Shown: piece after piece, positions 1 through 10,008 of the stretch | Layout: each line of letters starts with the position of its first letter | How positions within the stretch are numbered: position 1 is the first letter of the stretch | DNA from: Streptosporangium album | GTDB lineage: Bacteria > Actinomycetota > Actinomycetes > Streptosporangiales > Streptosporangiaceae | DNA: 64,000 nucleotides | Direction of reading: 5' to 3' | Assembly (NCBI RefSeq): GCF_014203795.1 | Contig: NZ_JACHJU010000002.1 | Location: 930,001-994,000, forward strand | Program-made: the position numbers and the translations under genes | Notes under the pieces: model-generated | What the model saw: the letters and a program-made list of their open reading frames with translations, nothing else | Databases searched by the model: none | What the model was told of the DNA's origin: nothing

Positions 1-241
1 GGTCGTGCTCGCCTACCACTCCCTTGAGGACCGGCTGACCAAGCAGGTTCTGGCGGCACGCGTCAGGGAGACCGGCCCACCGGGGCTGCCCGTCCCGTTG
101 CCGGCTCACCAGCCGCGGTTCGCCCTGTTGACAAGGGGAGCCGAACTTCCGAGCGAAGAAGAGGTGGCCCGCAACCCGCGGGCGGCCTCTGCCCGGTGTC
201 GGGCAGCAGAGAGGATCCGTGAGGCAGTTGACGAGGAGTGA
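1..241 (+). CDS. rsmH: RsmH (MraW) 16S rRNA m4C1402 methyltransferase, C-terminal part
   Basis: The reading frame is already open at base 2, so only the last ~79 residues are present. The visible motif AYHSLEDR is the conserved C-terminal signature of RsmH, the SAM-dependent enzyme that N4-methylates C1402 of 16S rRNA. Placement directly before an ftsL-like gene and ftsI is the standard dcw position. The end overlaps the next start by 23 bases. The 5' end and any mraZ lie outside the window. Confidence 0.93.
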   Translation, partial: VVLAYHSLEDRLTKQVLAARVRETGPPGLPVPLPAHQPRFALLTRGAELPSEEEVARNPRAASARCRAAERIREAVDEE

Positions 242-719
242 TTCAGACGTCCGCACCGCGCCGAGCCGCGGTGGACGACCTGCGCGCGTCCCCCGCGCGA
301 CGCCGCAGGCACGCAGGACCAGGCCGGCCAGGACCGTGCCGGTCACCGGCGCCGCAGCCCCGGCGGCCCGGCGGGGCCGCACGCCGCGCGCTCCTTTCGT
401 GCTGCTCGTGGTGGGCCTGCTCTGCGGCGGCCTGATCAGCCTGCTGCTGCTGAACACCGTCCTCAATCAGGACTCCTTCAAGGCGGATGAGCTCACCAGG
501 GCCAATGACAAGCTCCGCCAGCAGAAGGAGGAGCTGAAGTACGACAACATGCTGCTGGAGCAGCCCAACGCGCTCTCCCGTAACTCCGTGAACCAGGGGC
601 AGGGGCCCGACTGGAACAAGGTCAGGGCCATCACCCCTGACCGTTCCAACGGCAGCCGGGTCGCCAGTGAAGGCCAGACGCCCACCGGACAGGAGCGAGT
701 GCCGGGCACGGGCCGGTGA
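219..719 (+). CDS. ftsL: FtsL-like septum-formation protein
   Basis: A 166-residue bitopic membrane protein. It has a basic, Arg/Pro-rich cytoplasmic N-terminus (1-58), one transmembrane helix at about 59-82, and a heptad-like charged stretch at 87-116 able to form the coiled coil expected of FtsL. FtsL partners FtsQ and FtsB/DivIC and activates FtsI-FtsW. The start is GTG at 219 with a GAGAGG ribosome site just upstream. The stop overlaps the ftsI start as GTGA. FtsL is poorly conserved in sequence, so the call rests on topology and position between rsmH and ftsI. Confidence 0.8.
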   Translation: MRQLTRSDSDVRTAPSRGGRPARVPRATPQARRTRPARTVPVTGAAAPAARRGRTPRAPFVLLVVGLLCGGLISLLLLNTVLNQDSFKADELTRANDKLRQQKEELKYDNMLLEQPNALSRNSVNQGQGPDWNKVRAITPDRSNGSRVASEGQTPTGQERVPGTGR

Positions 720-3145
720 GAGAGACCGGCGGCCGGGGACCCGGCCGTGGCGGCTCCGGCAACGGATCCGCCGGAGGATCCGGCCGCCGGGCCCCGGGAG
801 GGCCCGGCCGTGCCGGCAAGCCGAACGGCCCGGACGCGGCGGGGAAGCCGGGTCCCTCCGGCAGGCCCGCCCGCCCGGAGGGCTCGGGCAGACCCGACGG
901 CACCGGCGGTCCCGGCAGGCCGTCCGGCTCCGAGGGGCAGGGCGCACCAGGCCGCTCGGACGGGGCCGGAAGGCAGGGCGGTCCGGCGGGCCCGGGCAAG
1001 GCCGGGGCTCCGAAAGCAGACAAGTCCGGATCTTCAGGTAAGTCCGGCCCGCAAGGCACGTCCGGTGCTTCGGGGAGGTCCGGCGCCTCGGGCAAGGCCC
1101 GTGGTTCCGCCGGGGCGGGCAGGCAGCGTTCCGACGGTCCCGCCAGATCGGGTGGTCCTCCGGCGGCGGGCAGATCCGCCCGTCCCGAAGGCACGGGGAG
1201 GTCCGGCAGGTCGTCGGGCCCGGAGACGCCGCGCAGGCCGCGCAGGCCGCGCAGTTCCCCGCGGCCGGACGCTCCGCAGGCACCCCCGGAGCGGGGCCGC
1301 AGCGGAGCGGGACGCGGGAGCGGCCGACCGGCCGATCCCGGCCGCACGCCGGGCAGGAGCGGGGCGGGGGGCAGACCGCCCCGGCCGCCGGTGCGCCCGC
1401 CGGCGGTGCTGCGTCTGGGCAACCCCGGCAGGCGGATCAACATCGGCCTGATCGCGATGACCTTCGTGCTGACCATCTTCGCCGGCCGGCTGATCCAGCT
1501 CCAGGGCCTGGACTCCAAGGTCTACGCCGCGCAGGCGGCCAAGCAGCGGGTCCAGAGCGAGAAGCTGACCGCGCGACGGGGCTCGATCACCGATGTCAAC
1601 GGGCACGAGCTCGCGCTGACCCTGGAGGCGCGCGAGATCTTCGTCGACCCTTCGGAGATCACCCCGGGCAAGCGCGACGAGGTGGCCACGGTCCTGGCCG
1701 CCGAACTGAACCAGCCCAAGGAGCAGATCGCGGCCAAGCTCGTCAACAGCGCCAGCCGCTACCAGCAGGTGGCCGCCGCCGTCGAGCCGTCCGTCGCCCA
1801 GCGGATCATGGACCGCAAGCCCAGGCTCGTGGGGGTCGGGAGCAAGCACGTCTACCGGCGCGACTACCCGGGCGGTGACCTGGCGGGCACCCTGCTGGGC
1901 TTCGTCGGCGCCGACGGCACGGGCCTGAGCGGGCTGGAGAGCACCTATGACGAACTGCTCGCCGGCCGCGACGGCGAGCAGTTCGTCGAGACAGGCCGCG
2001 GCGGGCAGCGCATCCCGATGACCCGCAGCAGCCTCAAGGCGCCCGTGGAGGGCAGGGACGTGCGGCTCACCATCGACCGCGACATCCAGTGGGCCGCCCA
2101 GAAGGCGATCACCGACCAGGTCGCGGCCACCGGCGCGCGCACCGGCAGCGCCATCGTGATCGACGTGCCCACCGGTCAGGTGGTCGCCATGGCCAACGCG
2201 CCCGAGCTCGACCTGAAGAACTGGTCGAAGACCGCCCCCGAGAACTGGGTCAACCGCTCGGTGACGGACGTGTTCGAGCCGGGCAGCACCAACAAGGTCA
2301 TCACCGCGGCGGCCGCCCTGGAGTCGGGGGCCGTGCGGCCGGAGACCGTGTTCAAGGTCAACGACAACATCAGGTGCGCCGACCAGGTGCTGAGGGACTC
2401 CCACCCGCACCCCATGGAGCGCCTGACCTTCTCCGGCGTGGTCGCGACCTCCAGCAACGTCGGCACGATCCTCGCCTCACAGAAGGTCGGCGACCAGAAA
2501 CTCCACGAGATGCTTCAGCGCTTCGGGTTCGGCACCAGGCCGGGCACCGGCCTCCTCGGCGAGGAGGCGGGGCTCCTGCCGGACTGGCAGAAGTGGTCGG
2601 GCAGCCAGCGCTGCACGATCGCCTACGGCCAGGGCGTCTCGGTGACCGCGCTCCAGACCGCCAGCGTCTACCAGACCATCGCCAACGGCGGGACCCGCAT
2701 CACCCCGCAGATCGTGGCCGGCACCACCGCCGAGAACGGCGCGTTCGTGCCGTCCGCGCCGGGCAAGCGGACCCGGGTGGTCAGCGAGCGCACGGCCGGG
2801 GAGATCACCGGGATGCTGGAGGCGGCCGTCAGCGCGGAGGGGACCGGTAATCTCGCGGCCATCGACGGCTACCGGGTCGCCGGGAAGACGGGCACCGCGA
2901 TGCGCTACGACGTCAAGTGTCAGGGATACTGCGGATACACCTCGACATTCGTTGGTTTCGCCCCGGCGGACAAGCCCCGCCTGGTCGTCCTGGCGGTCGT
3001 TCAGGACCCCCACAAGGGCTACTACGGTGGGGAGATCGCCGCCCCGGTCTTCAAGAAAGTGATGACGTTCGCGTTGAAGAGCAAGAAGATCCCGCCCACT
3101 GGAACGACACCCTCCTCTGTGCCGATACGCGCCGGGGAGCGATGA
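716..3145 (+). CDS. ftsI: FtsI/PBP3-type class B penicillin-binding protein (septal transpeptidase)
   Basis: Peptidoglycan DD-transpeptidase of the divisome, 809 residues. A transmembrane helix lies at about 242-262, followed by the PBP dimerisation region and the transpeptidase domain. Catalytic motifs are SxxK (S524-T-N-K527), SxN (S579-S-N581) and KTG (724-726). The unusual part is the N-terminus: about 235 residues ahead of the membrane helix are almost only Gly, Pro, Arg, Ser, Ala and Lys, with many GxxGxxG-like steps. This makes the protein roughly 200 residues longer than usual FtsI. The start GTG overlaps the ftsL stop, indicating translational coupling. It works with FtsW, encoded downstream. 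Confidence 0.95.
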   Translation: MRETGGRGPGRGGSGNGSAGGSGRRAPGGPGRAGKPNGPDAAGKPGPSGRPARPEGSGRPDGTGGPGRPSGSEGQGAPGRSDGAGRQGGPAGPGKAGAPKADKSGSSGKSGPQGTSGASGRSGASGKARGSAGAGRQRSDGPARSGGPPAAGRSARPEGTGRSGRSSGPETPRRPRRPRSSPRPDAPQAPPERGRSGAGRGSGRPADPGRTPGRSGAGGRPPRPPVRPPAVLRLGNPGRRINIGLIAMTFVLTIFAGRLIQLQGLDSKVYAAQAAKQRVQSEKLTARRGSITDVNGHELALTLEAREIFVDPSEITPGKRDEVATVLAAELNQPKEQIAAKLVNSASRYQQVAAAVEPSVAQRIMDRKPRLVGVGSKHVYRRDYPGGDLAGTLLGFVGADGTGLSGLESTYDELLAGRDGEQFVETGRGGQRIPMTRSSLKAPVEGRDVRLTIDRDIQWAAQKAITDQVAATGARTGSAIVIDVPTGQVVAMANAPELDLKNWSKTAPENWVNRSVTDVFEPGSTNKVITAAAALESGAVRPETVFKVNDNIRCADQVLRDSHPHPMERLTFSGVVATSSNVGTILASQKVGDQKLHEMLQRFGFGTRPGTGLLGEEAGLLPDWQKWSGSQRCTIAYGQGVSVTALQTASVYQTIANGGTRITPQIVAGTTAENGAFVPSAPGKRTRVVSERTAGEITGMLEAAVSAEGTGNLAAIDGYRVAGKTGTAMRYDVKCQGYCGYTSTFVGFAPADKPRLVVLAVVQDPHKGYYGGEIAAPVFKKVMTFALKSKKIPPTGTTPSSVPIRAGER

Positions 3146-3164
3146 GGGAGGGTACGCTCTCGCC

Positions 3165-4727
3165 GTGCGTCCCCCGTCGTCCATGCGACCTTCAACCAGT
3201 TCACCCCGTCCACTCTCGGGGCTAGCGAGCCTGCTCGGCGCGCCTTCCGGCACGTCGCGAGCGCCGCTGGCCGCGGTGTCCGGGATCACCATCGATTCGC
3301 GCCAGGTCCAGCGCGGAGATCTCTACGTCGCGCTGTCGGGGGCCACCTCCCACGGCGCCGACTTCTCCGCGCAGGCCCTCGCCGCCGGGGCCAGCGCCAT
3401 CCTGACGGACGAGGCGGGCAGGCAGGCCGCCGTGGCGACCGGCCTGCCGGTCCTCGTCGTGCCGGACCCGCGCCGCGTGCTCGGCCAGGTCTCGGCCTGG
3501 GTGTACGGCCGGCCGGCCGCGGATATAATGATCATCGGCGTCACCGGCACCAGCGGCAAGTCCACCACCAGCTTCCTCCTGGAGGCCGGGCTGCGGGCCG
3601 CCGGACACAAGGCGGGATTGATCGGCGGCGTGGAGATCCACGTCGGCGAGCTGCGCTCCGTGCCCAAACTGACCACACCGGAGGCCAGCGACCTGCAGGG
3701 CATGTTCGCCCTCATGCGCGAGCACGGCGTCACGGCGGCCGCGATGGAGGTCTCCAGCCACGCGCTGGCACTGGGCCGCGTCGACGGGGTCTTCTACGAC
3801 GTCGCGCTGTTCACCAACCTCTCCCAGGACCACCTGGACTTCCACAAGGACCTCGACGACTACTTCGCGACGAAGGTCCGGCTGTTCACGCCCGAGATGA
3901 GCCGCGCCGGCGTCGTCAACATCGACGACGCCCACGGGCGTGAGCTTCTCGGCCTGAGCAAGATCCCGATGACCACCTTCTCCGCCGAGGGCGCCCTCGA
4001 AGCCGACTGGCGGGCCGTCGACGTGCGCCTCGGCGGCGACGGCAGTTCCTTCCGCGTGGTCGGTCCCGGCGGCGTCGAGGAGAAGGCGACGGTGGCCCTG
4101 CCCGGCCCGTTCAACGTCGCCAACGCGCTCGGCGCGATCGTCTCCCTCGTGGAGGCCGGGGTGCCGCTGCGGACCGCGGTGGCCGGCGTCGGTACGCTGA
4201 CCGGTGTGCCCGGCCGGATGGAGCGGGTGTCCGGCGGTCAGGACTTCCAGGCCATCGTCGACTACTCGCACAAACCCGGGGCGGTGGAGGCGGTGCTCCG
4301 CGCCCTGCGCCGGATCACGACCGGCAAGCTGACCGTGGTGCTGGGCTGCGGCGGCGACCGTGACCGGGGCAAACGCCCGATGATGGGGGAGGCCGCCGCG
4401 CGGTTGGCGGATGTGGCCATCCTCACCAGTGACAATCCTCGCTCGGAGGACCCGCTGCGGATCCTCGCCGAGATGATGAACGGAGTCCTCGGCGTGTCTC
4501 AGCATGAGCGCGCGCATGTGATCATTGAGCCGGACCGGGCTGCGGCCATCGACCTGGCGATCGGCCGGGCGGGCCCCGGCGACGTCGTCGTCGTGGCCGG
4601 CAAGGGTCACGAGCAGGGCCAGTACGTCGGAGACGAAGTGCTCCCGTTCGACGACAGGCAAGTGGTGGCCGACGCGATCGTCAGACGGCGCAACCGGACG
4701 GGCCCCGAAGACACGTATGGAGAGTAG
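3165..4727 (+). CDS. murE: MurE, UDP-MurNAc-L-Ala-D-Glu:meso-diaminopimelate ligase
   Basis: Cytoplasmic Mur ligase adding the third stem-peptide residue, 520 residues. The ATP loop GVTGTSGKSTT lies at 125-135. The specificity motif DNPR at 423-426 is the signature of MurE enzymes that take meso-diaminopimelate rather than lysine, as expected for this lineage. The chosen GTG at 3165 has a GGAGGG-like site about 13 bases upstream; an in-frame ATG at 3183 is the alternative start. It sits 19 bases after ftsI and 12 bases before murF, in the same operon. Confidence 0.96.
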   Translation: MRPPSSMRPSTSSPRPLSGLASLLGAPSGTSRAPLAAVSGITIDSRQVQRGDLYVALSGATSHGADFSAQALAAGASAILTDEAGRQAAVATGLPVLVVPDPRRVLGQVSAWVYGRPAADIMIIGVTGTSGKSTTSFLLEAGLRAAGHKAGLIGGVEIHVGELRSVPKLTTPEASDLQGMFALMREHGVTAAAMEVSSHALALGRVDGVFYDVALFTNLSQDHLDFHKDLDDYFATKVRLFTPEMSRAGVVNIDDAHGRELLGLSKIPMTTFSAEGALEADWRAVDVRLGGDGSSFRVVGPGGVEEKATVALPGPFNVANALGAIVSLVEAGVPLRTAVAGVGTLTGVPGRMERVSGGQDFQAIVDYSHKPGAVEAVLRALRRITTGKLTVVLGCGGDRDRGKRPMMGEAAARLADVAILTSDNPRSEDPLRILAEMMNGVLGVSQHERAHVIIEPDRAAAIDLAIGRAGPGDVVVVAGKGHEQGQYVGDEVLPFDDRQVVADAIVRRRNRTGPEDTYGE

Positions 4728-4739
4728 GTAAGACGCATC

Positions 4740-6137
4740 ATGATCCCGTTGCCGCTGGCCAGGATCGCCGAGATCACCTCGGGCGCCCTCGCTGGTATGG
4801 CCGATCCCCGTGCGGTCGTACGCGGTCCGGTCGTCATCGACTCCCGCGCCGTCGAGCCGGGGTCGTTGTTCGTCGCGATCAAGGGTGACCGGGTCGACGG
4901 GCACGACTTCGCCGCCCAGGCCGTCGAGGCCGGGGCCGTCGCCGTGCTGGCGTCCAGACCCGTCGACGCCCCCGTGATCGTCGTCGGCGACACCGTGACC
5001 GCCCTGGCCACCCTGGCCACCGCGGTCTGCGCCCAGCTGCCGTCGGTCACCGTCATCGGCGTGACCGGATCCGCGGGCAAGACCACCACCAAGGACCTGC
5101 TGGCCCGCCTCACCGCCAGGATCGGTCCGACGGTCGCCCCGGCCGGCTCGTTCAACAACGAGATCGGCCACCCGCTCACGGTGCTGAAGGCCGACGAGGC
5201 CACCCGCTACCTGGTGCTGGAGCTCAGCGCCAGATACGCGGGCGACATCGCCCACCTTGCCCGTGTCGCCCCACCCAAGATCGGTGTGGTGCTCAACGTC
5301 GGCACCGCCCATCTGGGCGTCTTCGGCGGCAAGGAGGCGATCGCCCAGGCCAAGGGCGAGCTGGTCGAGGCGCTGCCCGCCGACGGCGTGGCCGTGCTCA
5401 ACGCCGACGACCCGCTGGTGGCCGCGATGGCCCACCGCACCGACGCCCGGATCACCTGGTACGGCCGCGCCGAGTCCGCCGCAGTGCGGGCGGAGGGCGT
5501 GACCCTCGACGAGCGCGGCCGGGCCGCCTTCACGCTGCGCACCCCGTCCGGTGCCGCGCCGGTCGGGCTCCGCCTGTACGGCGAGCACGCCGTGGAGAAC
5601 GCGCTCGCCGCCGCGGCGGCCGCCTACGAGCTGGGTCTGCCGGTCGCCACCATCGCCGAGGAGCTGTCGGAGGCCGAACCCCGCAGCCGATGGCGGATGG
5701 AGGTCACCGACCGGCAGGACGGCGTCACCGTGATCAACGACGCCTACAACGCCAACCCCGACTCCATGCGGGCCGCCTTCGGCGCCCTCGACGCCCTCGC
5801 GGGCGGGCGCCGCCGCTTCGCGGTCATCGCCGCCCTGCGCGAGCTGGGCGAGGAGAGCGTCGCTCTGAACGAGGGCATGGGCCGCCTGGCGGGAGGCGCG
5901 GGTCTCGCGGGCCTCTTCGTCGTCGGGCCCGACGCCGCCCCCGTCCTGGCCGGGGCCCGTGCCGCCGTGGACGGCGCTCCGGCCGTCACGCCGATCACGC
6001 ATGTGGCCGACGCCGAGGCGGCGGGCGCCGCGCTGTCGGCGCTCCTGGCCCCCGGCGACGTGGTGCTGGTCAAGGGGCCGCGCGCCGCCGGGCTGGAGCG
6101 CGTGGCCGAGACGCTGCTCGGGAGTGATCGCCGATGA
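4740..6137 (+). CDS. murF: MurF, UDP-MurNAc-tripeptide:D-Ala-D-Ala ligase
   Basis: Adds the D-Ala-D-Ala dipeptide to complete the UDP-MurNAc pentapeptide. It has 465 residues, with the ATP loop [11 protein letters not shown] at 107-117, a FNNEIGHP motif typical of MurF, and [11 protein letters not shown] in the C-terminal domain. The ATG start follows murE by 12 bases, and the stop overlaps the mraY start in an ATGA junction. Confidence 0.96.
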   Translation: MIPLPLARIAEITSGALAGMADPRAVVRGPVVIDSRAVEPGSLFVAIKGDRVDGHDFAAQAVEAGAVAVLASRPVDAPVIVVGDTVTALATLATAVCAQLPSVTVIGVTGSAGKTTTKDLLARLTARIGPTVAPAGSFNNEIGHPLTVLKADEATRYLVLELSARYAGDIAHLARVAPPKIGVVLNVGTAHLGVFGGKEAIAQAKGELVEALPADGVAVLNADDPLVAAMAHRTDARITWYGRAESAAVRAEGVTLDERGRAAFTLRTPSGAAPVGLRLYGEHAVENALAAAAAAYELGLPVATIAEELSEAEPRSRWRMEVTDRQDGVTVINDAYNANPDSMRAAFGALDALAGGRRRFAVIAALRELGEESVALNEGMGRLAGGAGLAGLFVVGPDAAPVLAGARAAVDGAPAVTPITHVADAEAAGAALSALLAPGDVVLVKGPRAAGLERVAETLLGSDRR

Positions 6138-7192
6138 TGGAGATCCTCATCGCGGCGGCGGTGGGTCTGTTCCTGTCCATGTTCGGCACGCCGCTGGCGA
6201 TCCGCCTGTTCTCCCGGCGCGGCTACGGCCAGAGCATCCGGGAGGAGGGGCCCTCCGGACACCATGACAAGCGCGGCACCCCCACCATGGGTGGCACCGT
6301 GATCGTGATCGCGGCGCTGGCCGGGTTCGCCTGTGCCCATCTGGTCACCTGGACCGAGCCCACCGTCTCCGCGGTCCTGGTGCTGTTCCTGATGGTGGGC
6401 CTGGGGGCGGTCGGTTTCCTCGACGACTTCATCAAGATCTACAAGCAGCGGAGCCTCGGTCTGCGCAGCGGTGCCAAGGCCCTGGGCCAGCTCGTCATCG
6501 GCGCGGTCTTCGCGGTCCTGGTGACCCGCTTCCCGAACAACTACCTGATCACCCCGGCCGAGACCCGGCTGTCGTTCCTGCGGGACTTCGGTCCGTCCAT
6601 CGGCATCGTCGGATTCACCATCTGGGTGCTGATCATGATCGTGGGCTTCTCCAACGCGGTGAACCTGACCGACGGTCTCGACGGCCTCGCCAGCGGCGCC
6701 ACCGGCGTGGTGCTGGCCTCCTATGTGCTGATCGGCAACTGGCAGCTCCGCAACAACTGCACCACCCAGCTCGGCCCCAACTGCTACTGGGTCCGCGACC
6801 CGCTGGACCTGGCCGTGGTCGCCGCCGCCGTGCTCGGCGCGCTGATCGGCTTCCTGTGGTGGAACGCCCCGCCCGCCAAGATCTTCATGGGTGACACCGG
6901 TTCGCTGGCCCTGGGCGGTGTGATCGCCGGCCTGGCCATCACCACCCGCACGCAGCTCCTGCTGGTGATCCTGGCCGGGATGTGCGTGATCATCACGCTC
7001 TCGGTGATCATCCAGGTCGGCTTCTTCAAGATGACCGGCAAACGGGTCTTCAAGATGGCTCCACTCCAGCACCACTTCGAGCTGTCGGGGTGGGCGGAGA
7101 CGACGATCGTGGTCCGATTCTGGCTTCTCGCCAGCCTCTGCGCCGCCGCCGGCCTCGGGCTGTTCTACATCGAATGGATGCCCAAATCGTGA
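6134..7192 (+). CDS. mraY: MraY, phospho-MurNAc-pentapeptide translocase
   Basis: Polytopic membrane enzyme that transfers phospho-MurNAc-pentapeptide to undecaprenyl phosphate, making lipid I. Its 352 residues have about ten hydrophobic segments. Hallmarks seen are the DDFIKI aspartate pair, [10 protein letters not shown] and [11 protein letters not shown]. The start overlaps the murF stop (ATGA). Forty bases separate it from murD. Confidence 0.97.
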   Translation: MMEILIAAAVGLFLSMFGTPLAIRLFSRRGYGQSIREEGPSGHHDKRGTPTMGGTVIVIAALAGFACAHLVTWTEPTVSAVLVLFLMVGLGAVGFLDDFIKIYKQRSLGLRSGAKALGQLVIGAVFAVLVTRFPNNYLITPAETRLSFLRDFGPSIGIVGFTIWVLIMIVGFSNAVNLTDGLDGLASGATGVVLASYVLIGNWQLRNNCTTQLGPNCYWVRDPLDLAVVAAAVLGALIGFLWWNAPPAKIFMGDTGSLALGGVIAGLAITTRTQLLLVILAGMCVIITLSVIIQVGFFKMTGKRVFKMAPLQHHFELSGWAETTIVVRFWLLASLCAAAGLGLFYIEWMPKS

Positions 7193-7232
7193 GTGCGGTG
7201 TCTTCGGCCGTGCGGCCGGCTGAGGTGAGCGC

Positions 7233-8624
7233 GTGATCTGCGTCGCCGGTCTCGGCGTCTCCGGTACGGCCGCCGCCCGCGCGATGGCCGCCCGGGGCGA
7301 AGAGGTGGTCGTCCTGGAGGGCCGGGACGGGGAGCGGGCCAGGGCGACAGCCGCGGAGCTGGCCGAGATCGGAGTGGAGGTCCGCTTCGGCGAACCGGCC
7401 GAGCTGCCCGCCGGCACCTCCCTCGTCGTCGCCACCGGCTGGCCGCCGCACCACCCGCTGCTCGTCGCGGCGGCCAAGGCCGGGGTGGAGGTGATCGGCG
7501 AGGTCGAGCTGGCCTGGCGGCTCCGCCCGGCGGACGCCGCGCCCTGGCTGGCGCTGACCGGCACCAACGGCAAGACCACCGCGGTCCGGATGCTCACCTC
7601 GATGCTGACCGCCGCCGGGCACCGGGCGCTGGCGGTCGGCAACGTCGGCGCCCCCATCGTGGAGGCCGTCACCGGGCCCGCCGACGTACTGGCGGTGGAG
7701 CTGTCCAGTTTCCAGCTCCACCGCTCGCCCAGCCTCGCCCCGCACACCGCCGCCGTCCTCAACGTCGCCCCCGACCACCTCGACTGGCACGGCTCCATGG
7801 AGGAGTACGCCCGGGTCAAGGGAGAGATCTTCGCCCGGGCGGGGACGGTCGTCCACAACGCCGACGACGAGTGGGCGGCCCGCCTGGCCGCGCCGTACGA
7901 CGGGGGCACGCGCAAGGTGGGCTTCACCCTCGGCGTGCCGGCACCCGGCCAGATCGGCGTGGTCGAGGACCTGCTGGTGGACAGGGCGTTCGTGGCCGAC
8001 CCGGTGCGCAACGCCACCGAGCTGGCCTCGTTCGCCGACATCCGGCCGTTCGCGCCGCACAACGTGGCCAACGCCCTGGCCGCCGCCGCCCTGGCCCGCT
8101 CCTACGGGGTGCCCGCCGAGGCCGTACGGCAGGGCCTGCTGGAGTTCGTCCCCGACCCGCACCGGATGGCGCAGATCGCCCGGGTCGGCGAGGTCGACTA
8201 CGTGGACGACTCCAAGGCCACCAACCCGCACGCCGCGGCGGCGTCGCTCGCGGCCTACCCCTCGATCGTCTGGATCGCCGGAGGACAGCTCAAGGGCGCC
8301 GACGTGGACGAGCTGGTACGGCGGGCCGCGCCCCGGCTGCGCGGCGCGGTGCTCCTAGGCGTCGATCGTGAGCGAATTCGGCAGGCTCTGGCGCGACACG
8401 CCGAGAATGTCCCGGTGGTAGAGGTGGCCGACCAAGACACTGGGGTCATGGACCGCGTCGTCACCGAAGCCGCGAGGCTCGCCCTTCCCGGAGACACCGT
8501 GCTGCTGGCTCCGGCCGGAGCGTCCCTGGACATGTTCCCCAACTACGGAGCACGGGGGAGAGCCTTCGCCCAGGCCGTTCTGGCGCGCCTGGACGGATCG
8601 CGGCACGGCGCCGGGGAAGCATGA
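7233..8624 (+). CDS. murD: MurD, UDP-MurNAc-L-Ala:D-Glu ligase
   Basis: Adds D-glutamate to UDP-MurNAc-L-Ala in the cytoplasm. The 463-residue protein begins with a Rossmann-like uracil-binding domain (VAGLGVSG), then the ATP-loop region GTNGKTT, then the conserved DDSKATN segment of the C-terminal domain. The GTG start at 7233 is preceded by GAGGTGAGC. The N-terminus begins almost directly at the nucleotide-binding strand, slightly shorter than many homologues. Confidence 0.95.
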   Translation: MICVAGLGVSGTAAARAMAARGEEVVVLEGRDGERARATAAELAEIGVEVRFGEPAELPAGTSLVVATGWPPHHPLLVAAAKAGVEVIGEVELAWRLRPADAAPWLALTGTNGKTTAVRMLTSMLTAAGHRALAVGNVGAPIVEAVTGPADVLAVELSSFQLHRSPSLAPHTAAVLNVAPDHLDWHGSMEEYARVKGEIFARAGTVVHNADDEWAARLAAPYDGGTRKVGFTLGVPAPGQIGVVEDLLVDRAFVADPVRNATELASFADIRPFAPHNVANALAAAALARSYGVPAEAVRQGLLEFVPDPHRMAQIARVGEVDYVDDSKATNPHAAAASLAAYPSIVWIAGGQLKGADVDELVRRAAPRLRGAVLLGVDRERIRQALARHAENVPVVEVADQDTGVMDRVVTEAARLALPGDTVLLAPAGASLDMFPNYGARGRAFAQAVLARLDGSRHGAGEA

Positions 8625-8655
8625 TCATGACGTGCGGCCCGGAGCGGAGGGACGG

Positions 8656-9933
8656 ATGACGACCGCCGAGACCGATCGAGCGCCGGACTTCGACTCCTTC
8701 AACGGCCGCCTCGCCCGCGTGCGCGAGCTGCTGGCACGGCCTCTCTTCTCCTACCATCTCCTCCTCGGAGTCAGCGCGCTGCTGATGGCCCTGGGGCTGA
8801 TGATGGTGCTGTCCGCGTCGAGCATTGAGGCGCTCCAGACGAGACAGTCGGCGTTCGCGCTCTTCGGCCGGCAGCTCGTCTCGATGACATTGGGACTCCT
8901 GCTGATGTGGATCTGCTCCCGGCTGCCCATCAGGTTCTTCCGGCTGGCGGGTTACCCGCTGATGGCCTTCGCCGCTCTGGGCCTGGTCCTGGTGCTCTTC
9001 ATCGGCGCGTCGGAACAGGGCGGCCAACGCTGGATCTACATCGGCGAGCTCACCGTCCAGCCGTCGGAGCCGGCCAAGCTCGCCCTGGTGGTGTGGGGCG
9101 CCGACCTCCTGGCCAGAGGGGCGCGTGCCGGGCAGATCGAGTGGCGCAGGCTGCTGATCCCCCTCATGCCGGGTCTGGCGATCATGGCCGTCCTGGTGAT
9201 GCTGGGCAGCGACCTCGGCACCACCCTGGTCCTGATGATGATCTTTCTGGCCCTGCTCTGGGTCGTGGGCGCCCCGCTGAAGCTGTTCGGCGGCATCCTC
9301 TCGGTCATCGTGCTGGCCGCCATCACGATGATCAGCTCTGAGGGCTACCGTTCGGAGCGCATCGAGGGCTGGCTCAACCCGCAGGGCACCGCGCAGGGCG
9401 CGGGATACCAGCTGGTCCAGGGGAAGATCGGGATGGGCAGCGGCGGCTGGTTCGGGCTCGGCCTGGGCTCCAGCCGGCAGAAGTGGAGCTGGACCCCGCA
9501 CGCCGAGAGCGACTTCATCTTCTCCATCCTCGGTGAGGAGCTCGGCCTGATGGGCACCCTGGTCGTGGTGGCTCTGTTCGGCCTGCTCGGCTATGCGGGC
9601 CTGCGGGTGGCCAGCCGGGTCAAGGACCCGTTCGTCCGGCTCGCCGCGGTCGCCGCGGTCGCCTGGATCGTCGGTCAGGCGCTCGTCAACATCGGGGCCG
9701 TCATCGGGGTGCTGCCCATCACCGGCATCCCGCTGCCGCTGGTCTCCTACGGTGGGTCGGCGCTGTTGTCGACGCTCGCCGCGCTGGGGATGCTGCTGGC
9801 CTTCGCCAAACATGAGCCCGGCGCGCGTGAAGCTCTGGCGGCGCGTGGCCCCGGACCGGTGGCGCGGGGCCTAAGCTGGCTTGGCCTGGGTGGTCCGGTC
9901 AAGAAACGGCGGCCGGCCCGCGCGAGACGATAG
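8656..9933 (+). CDS. ftsW: FtsW, SEDS-family septal peptidoglycan polymerase
   Basis: Multi-spanning SEDS glycosyltransferase that polymerises lipid II at the septum with FtsI. The motifs HAESDFIF and SYGGSALL are typical of the family. ATG at 8656 is preferred (425 residues) because GGAGGGA lies 4-10 bases upstream. A GTG at 8632 would add eight residues without a better ribosome site. The C-terminus is a basic tail (KKRRPARARR). Confidence 0.95.
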   Translation: MTTAETDRAPDFDSFNGRLARVRELLARPLFSYHLLLGVSALLMALGLMMVLSASSIEALQTRQSAFALFGRQLVSMTLGLLLMWICSRLPIRFFRLAGYPLMAFAALGLVLVLFIGASEQGGQRWIYIGELTVQPSEPAKLALVVWGADLLARGARAGQIEWRRLLIPLMPGLAIMAVLVMLGSDLGTTLVLMMIFLALLWVVGAPLKLFGGILSVIVLAAITMISSEGYRSERIEGWLNPQGTAQGAGYQLVQGKIGMGSGGWFGLGLGSSRQKWSWTPHAESDFIFSILGEELGLMGTLVVVALFGLLGYAGLRVASRVKDPFVRLAAVAAVAWIVGQALVNIGAVIGVLPITGIPLPLVSYGGSALLSTLAALGMLLAFAKHEPGAREALAARGPGPVARGLSWLGLGGPVKKRRPARARR

Positions 9934-10008
9934 GCGACTGGGCGGTCCTGCGCGGAAACGACGGCAGGTCCAAGGAAGACGATAAGTGAGATAAGTGAAA
10001 GGACCGAC

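Noticed and set aside
3222..6002. A 926-codon - strand frame opposite murE and murF
   Set aside because: Low-complexity shadow of well-supported Mur ligases; no domain is visible.
5744..8071. A 775-codon - strand frame opposite murF, mraY and murD
   Set aside because: Ser/Ala/Pro/Gln-rich shadow with no recognisable motifs.
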